From Shinella kummerowiae (GTDB lineage: Bacteria > Pseudomonadota > Alphaproteobacteria > Rhizobiales > Rhizobiaceae): a stretch of 64,000 nucleotides of DNA. This document shows, piece after piece, positions 63,498 through 64,000 of the stretch. How positions within the stretch are numbered: position 1 is the stretch's first letter; the number at the start of each line of letters is the position of its first letter. A program made the translations under genes and the position numbers. Under the pieces are notes generated by a model, which saw only the letters and a program-made list of their open reading frames with translations, was not told where the DNA came from and made no database searches. Where the stretch lies: contig NZ_WUMK01000003.1 in the NCBI RefSeq assembly GCF_009827055.1, positions 248,001-312,000 on the forward strand. Direction: 5' to 3'.

Positions 63498-63521
63498 ATA
63501 CGCTCGATACGCAGAGTGTAT
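63498..63521. promoter_or_regulatory. Near-perfect inverted repeat upstream of the oxidoreductase gene
   Basis: ATACGCTC (63498-63505) and GAGTGTAT (63514-63521) form an inverted repeat with one mismatch and an eight-base spacer, about 90 bases before the ATG at 63609. Sites of this size suit HxlR or TetR regulators, which often sit next to such genes. Confidence 0.45.
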
Positions 63522-63608
63522 TTAGGAAGGGAACGGCACCATCCATCGACAGGGATGCCATCCGCGTCATGCGACCCATTTTTTGAACGTCAAATCAGGA
63601 GCTTCACC

Positions 63609-64000
63609 ATGCGAGCCATCGGCTATCAGACCCCGCAACCCATCGATGCCGCCACGGCCCTCGTCGATTTCGACCTGCCGAGGCCCAAGCCGACCGGACG
63701 TGATATCCTCGTCGCCGTGCAGGCCATTTCGGTCAACCCGGTCGATACCAAGATCCGCGCCTCGGCCAAGCCTGCGGACGGGGACTGGAAGGTTCTCGGC
63801 TGGGACGCCGCCGGCACCGTCACGGCTGTGGGACCGGATGCGACTTTGTTCAAGCCGGGCGACGCGGTCTTCTATGCCGGCGCCATCAACCGGTCCGGCA
63901 CCAACGCCGAATTCCATCTGGTCGATGAACGCATCGTCGGCAAAAAGCCGGAAAGCCTCGATTTCCCGGCCGCCGCCGCCTTGCCGCTGACCTCGATCAC
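63609..64000 (+). CDS. Zinc-type alcohol dehydrogenase / quinone oxidoreductase family, N-terminal part
   Basis: The first 130 residues of a medium-chain dehydrogenase/reductase, cut by the window end. It starts MRAIGYQTPQPIDAATALVD and shows the GroES-like domain: GRDILVAVQAISVNPVDTKI, VLGWDAAGTVTAVGPDATLF, KPGDAVFYAGAINRSGTNAE and AALPLTSI at the edge. Zinc ligands of classical alcohol dehydrogenases are not seen, so it fits the zinc-independent quinone-reductase-like group. These use NADPH to reduce quinones or enals. TCAGGAG precedes the ATG. It is divergent from the CoA-transferase operon, with two inverted repeats between. Confidence 0.88.
   Translation, partial: MRAIGYQTPQPIDAATALVDFDLPRPKPTGRDILVAVQAISVNPVDTKIRASAKPADGDWKVLGWDAAGTVTAVGPDATLFKPGDAVFYAGAINRSGTNAEFHLVDERIVGKKPESLDFPAAAALPLTSI

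Overview
The window is high-GC alphaproteobacterial chromosome or large-replicon DNA, most likely from the Rhizobiaceae (Rhizobium/Ensifer/Agrobacterium/Shinella type). The main reasons are the cspA, small-gene, rpsU block, a class Ib nrdHIEF operon behind a B12 riboswitch, rhizobial-type palindromic repeats at 53360-53516 and 60878-60946, and the dense set of ABC and TRAP catabolic operons typical of soil and rhizosphere bacteria. I see no rRNA, tRNA, CRISPR array, insertion sequence or phage gene. Genus is inference.

Layout. (1) 1-6.26 kb, minus strand: a tightly coupled six-gene operon encoding a NicX-like ring-cleavage dioxygenase, an acyl-CoA-dehydrogenase-fold flavoenzyme without the usual catalytic Glu, an SRPBCC/alpha-beta-hydrolase fusion, a TetR regulator, a glutamine-synthetase-like ligase and a flavin reductase (cut by the window edge). 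It reads as an N-heterocycle catabolic operon, with a perfect palindrome over its promoter. (2) 6.7-11.5 kb, plus strand: a siderophore-interacting ferric reductase, an MHYT-GGDEF-EAL c-di-GMP gene with a frameshift, then cspA, a small conserved gene, rpsU and another small gene. (3) 11.65-15.9 kb, minus strand: nrdHIEF with a complete cobalamin riboswitch, a good promoter and a candidate NrdR box. (4) 16.2-42 kb: a large catabolic island with a TRAP transporter, two SDRs plus a small ORF, a YdiJ-type FAD/Fe-S 2-hydroxyacid dehydrogenase, a GntR/FCD regulator, a six-gene minus operon (hydantoinase A and B, aminotransferase, uronate-dehydrogenase-like, DAO-type oxidase, ThDP enzyme), a branched-chain-amino-acid-type ABC transporter, then an M20 amidohydrolase, diaminopropionate ammonia-lyase and Lrp. 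Three intergenic regions share a near-identical motif that suggests one GntR regulon. (5) 42-46.8 kb: a DUF3095 protein, a two-gene HlyD/DUF2955 efflux pair and a MarC protein. (6) 46.8-64 kb: a deoxysugar/acid-sugar island with a xylonate-type dehydratase, EamA exporter, L-fuconate dehydratase, keto-deoxy-fuconate-dehydrogenase-like SDR, MaoC, Gfo/Idh/MocA, mutarotase, a mandelate-racemase-fold enzyme, a sugar ABC transporter, IclR regulator, a second MaoC, a CoA-transferase and a solute-binding-protein-like protein with no signal peptide. It ends in the start of a zinc-type oxidoreductase gene.

The catabolic units follow one pattern: importer, dedicated regulator with a visible operator, and a chain of oxidoreductases, hydratases and hydrolases. 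The strongest candidates for undescribed biology are the heterocycle operon (region 1), the GntR-linked hydantoinase/uronate/2-hydroxyacid island (region 4) and the IclR-linked MaoC/CoA-transferase/cytoplasmic binding-protein unit (region 6).
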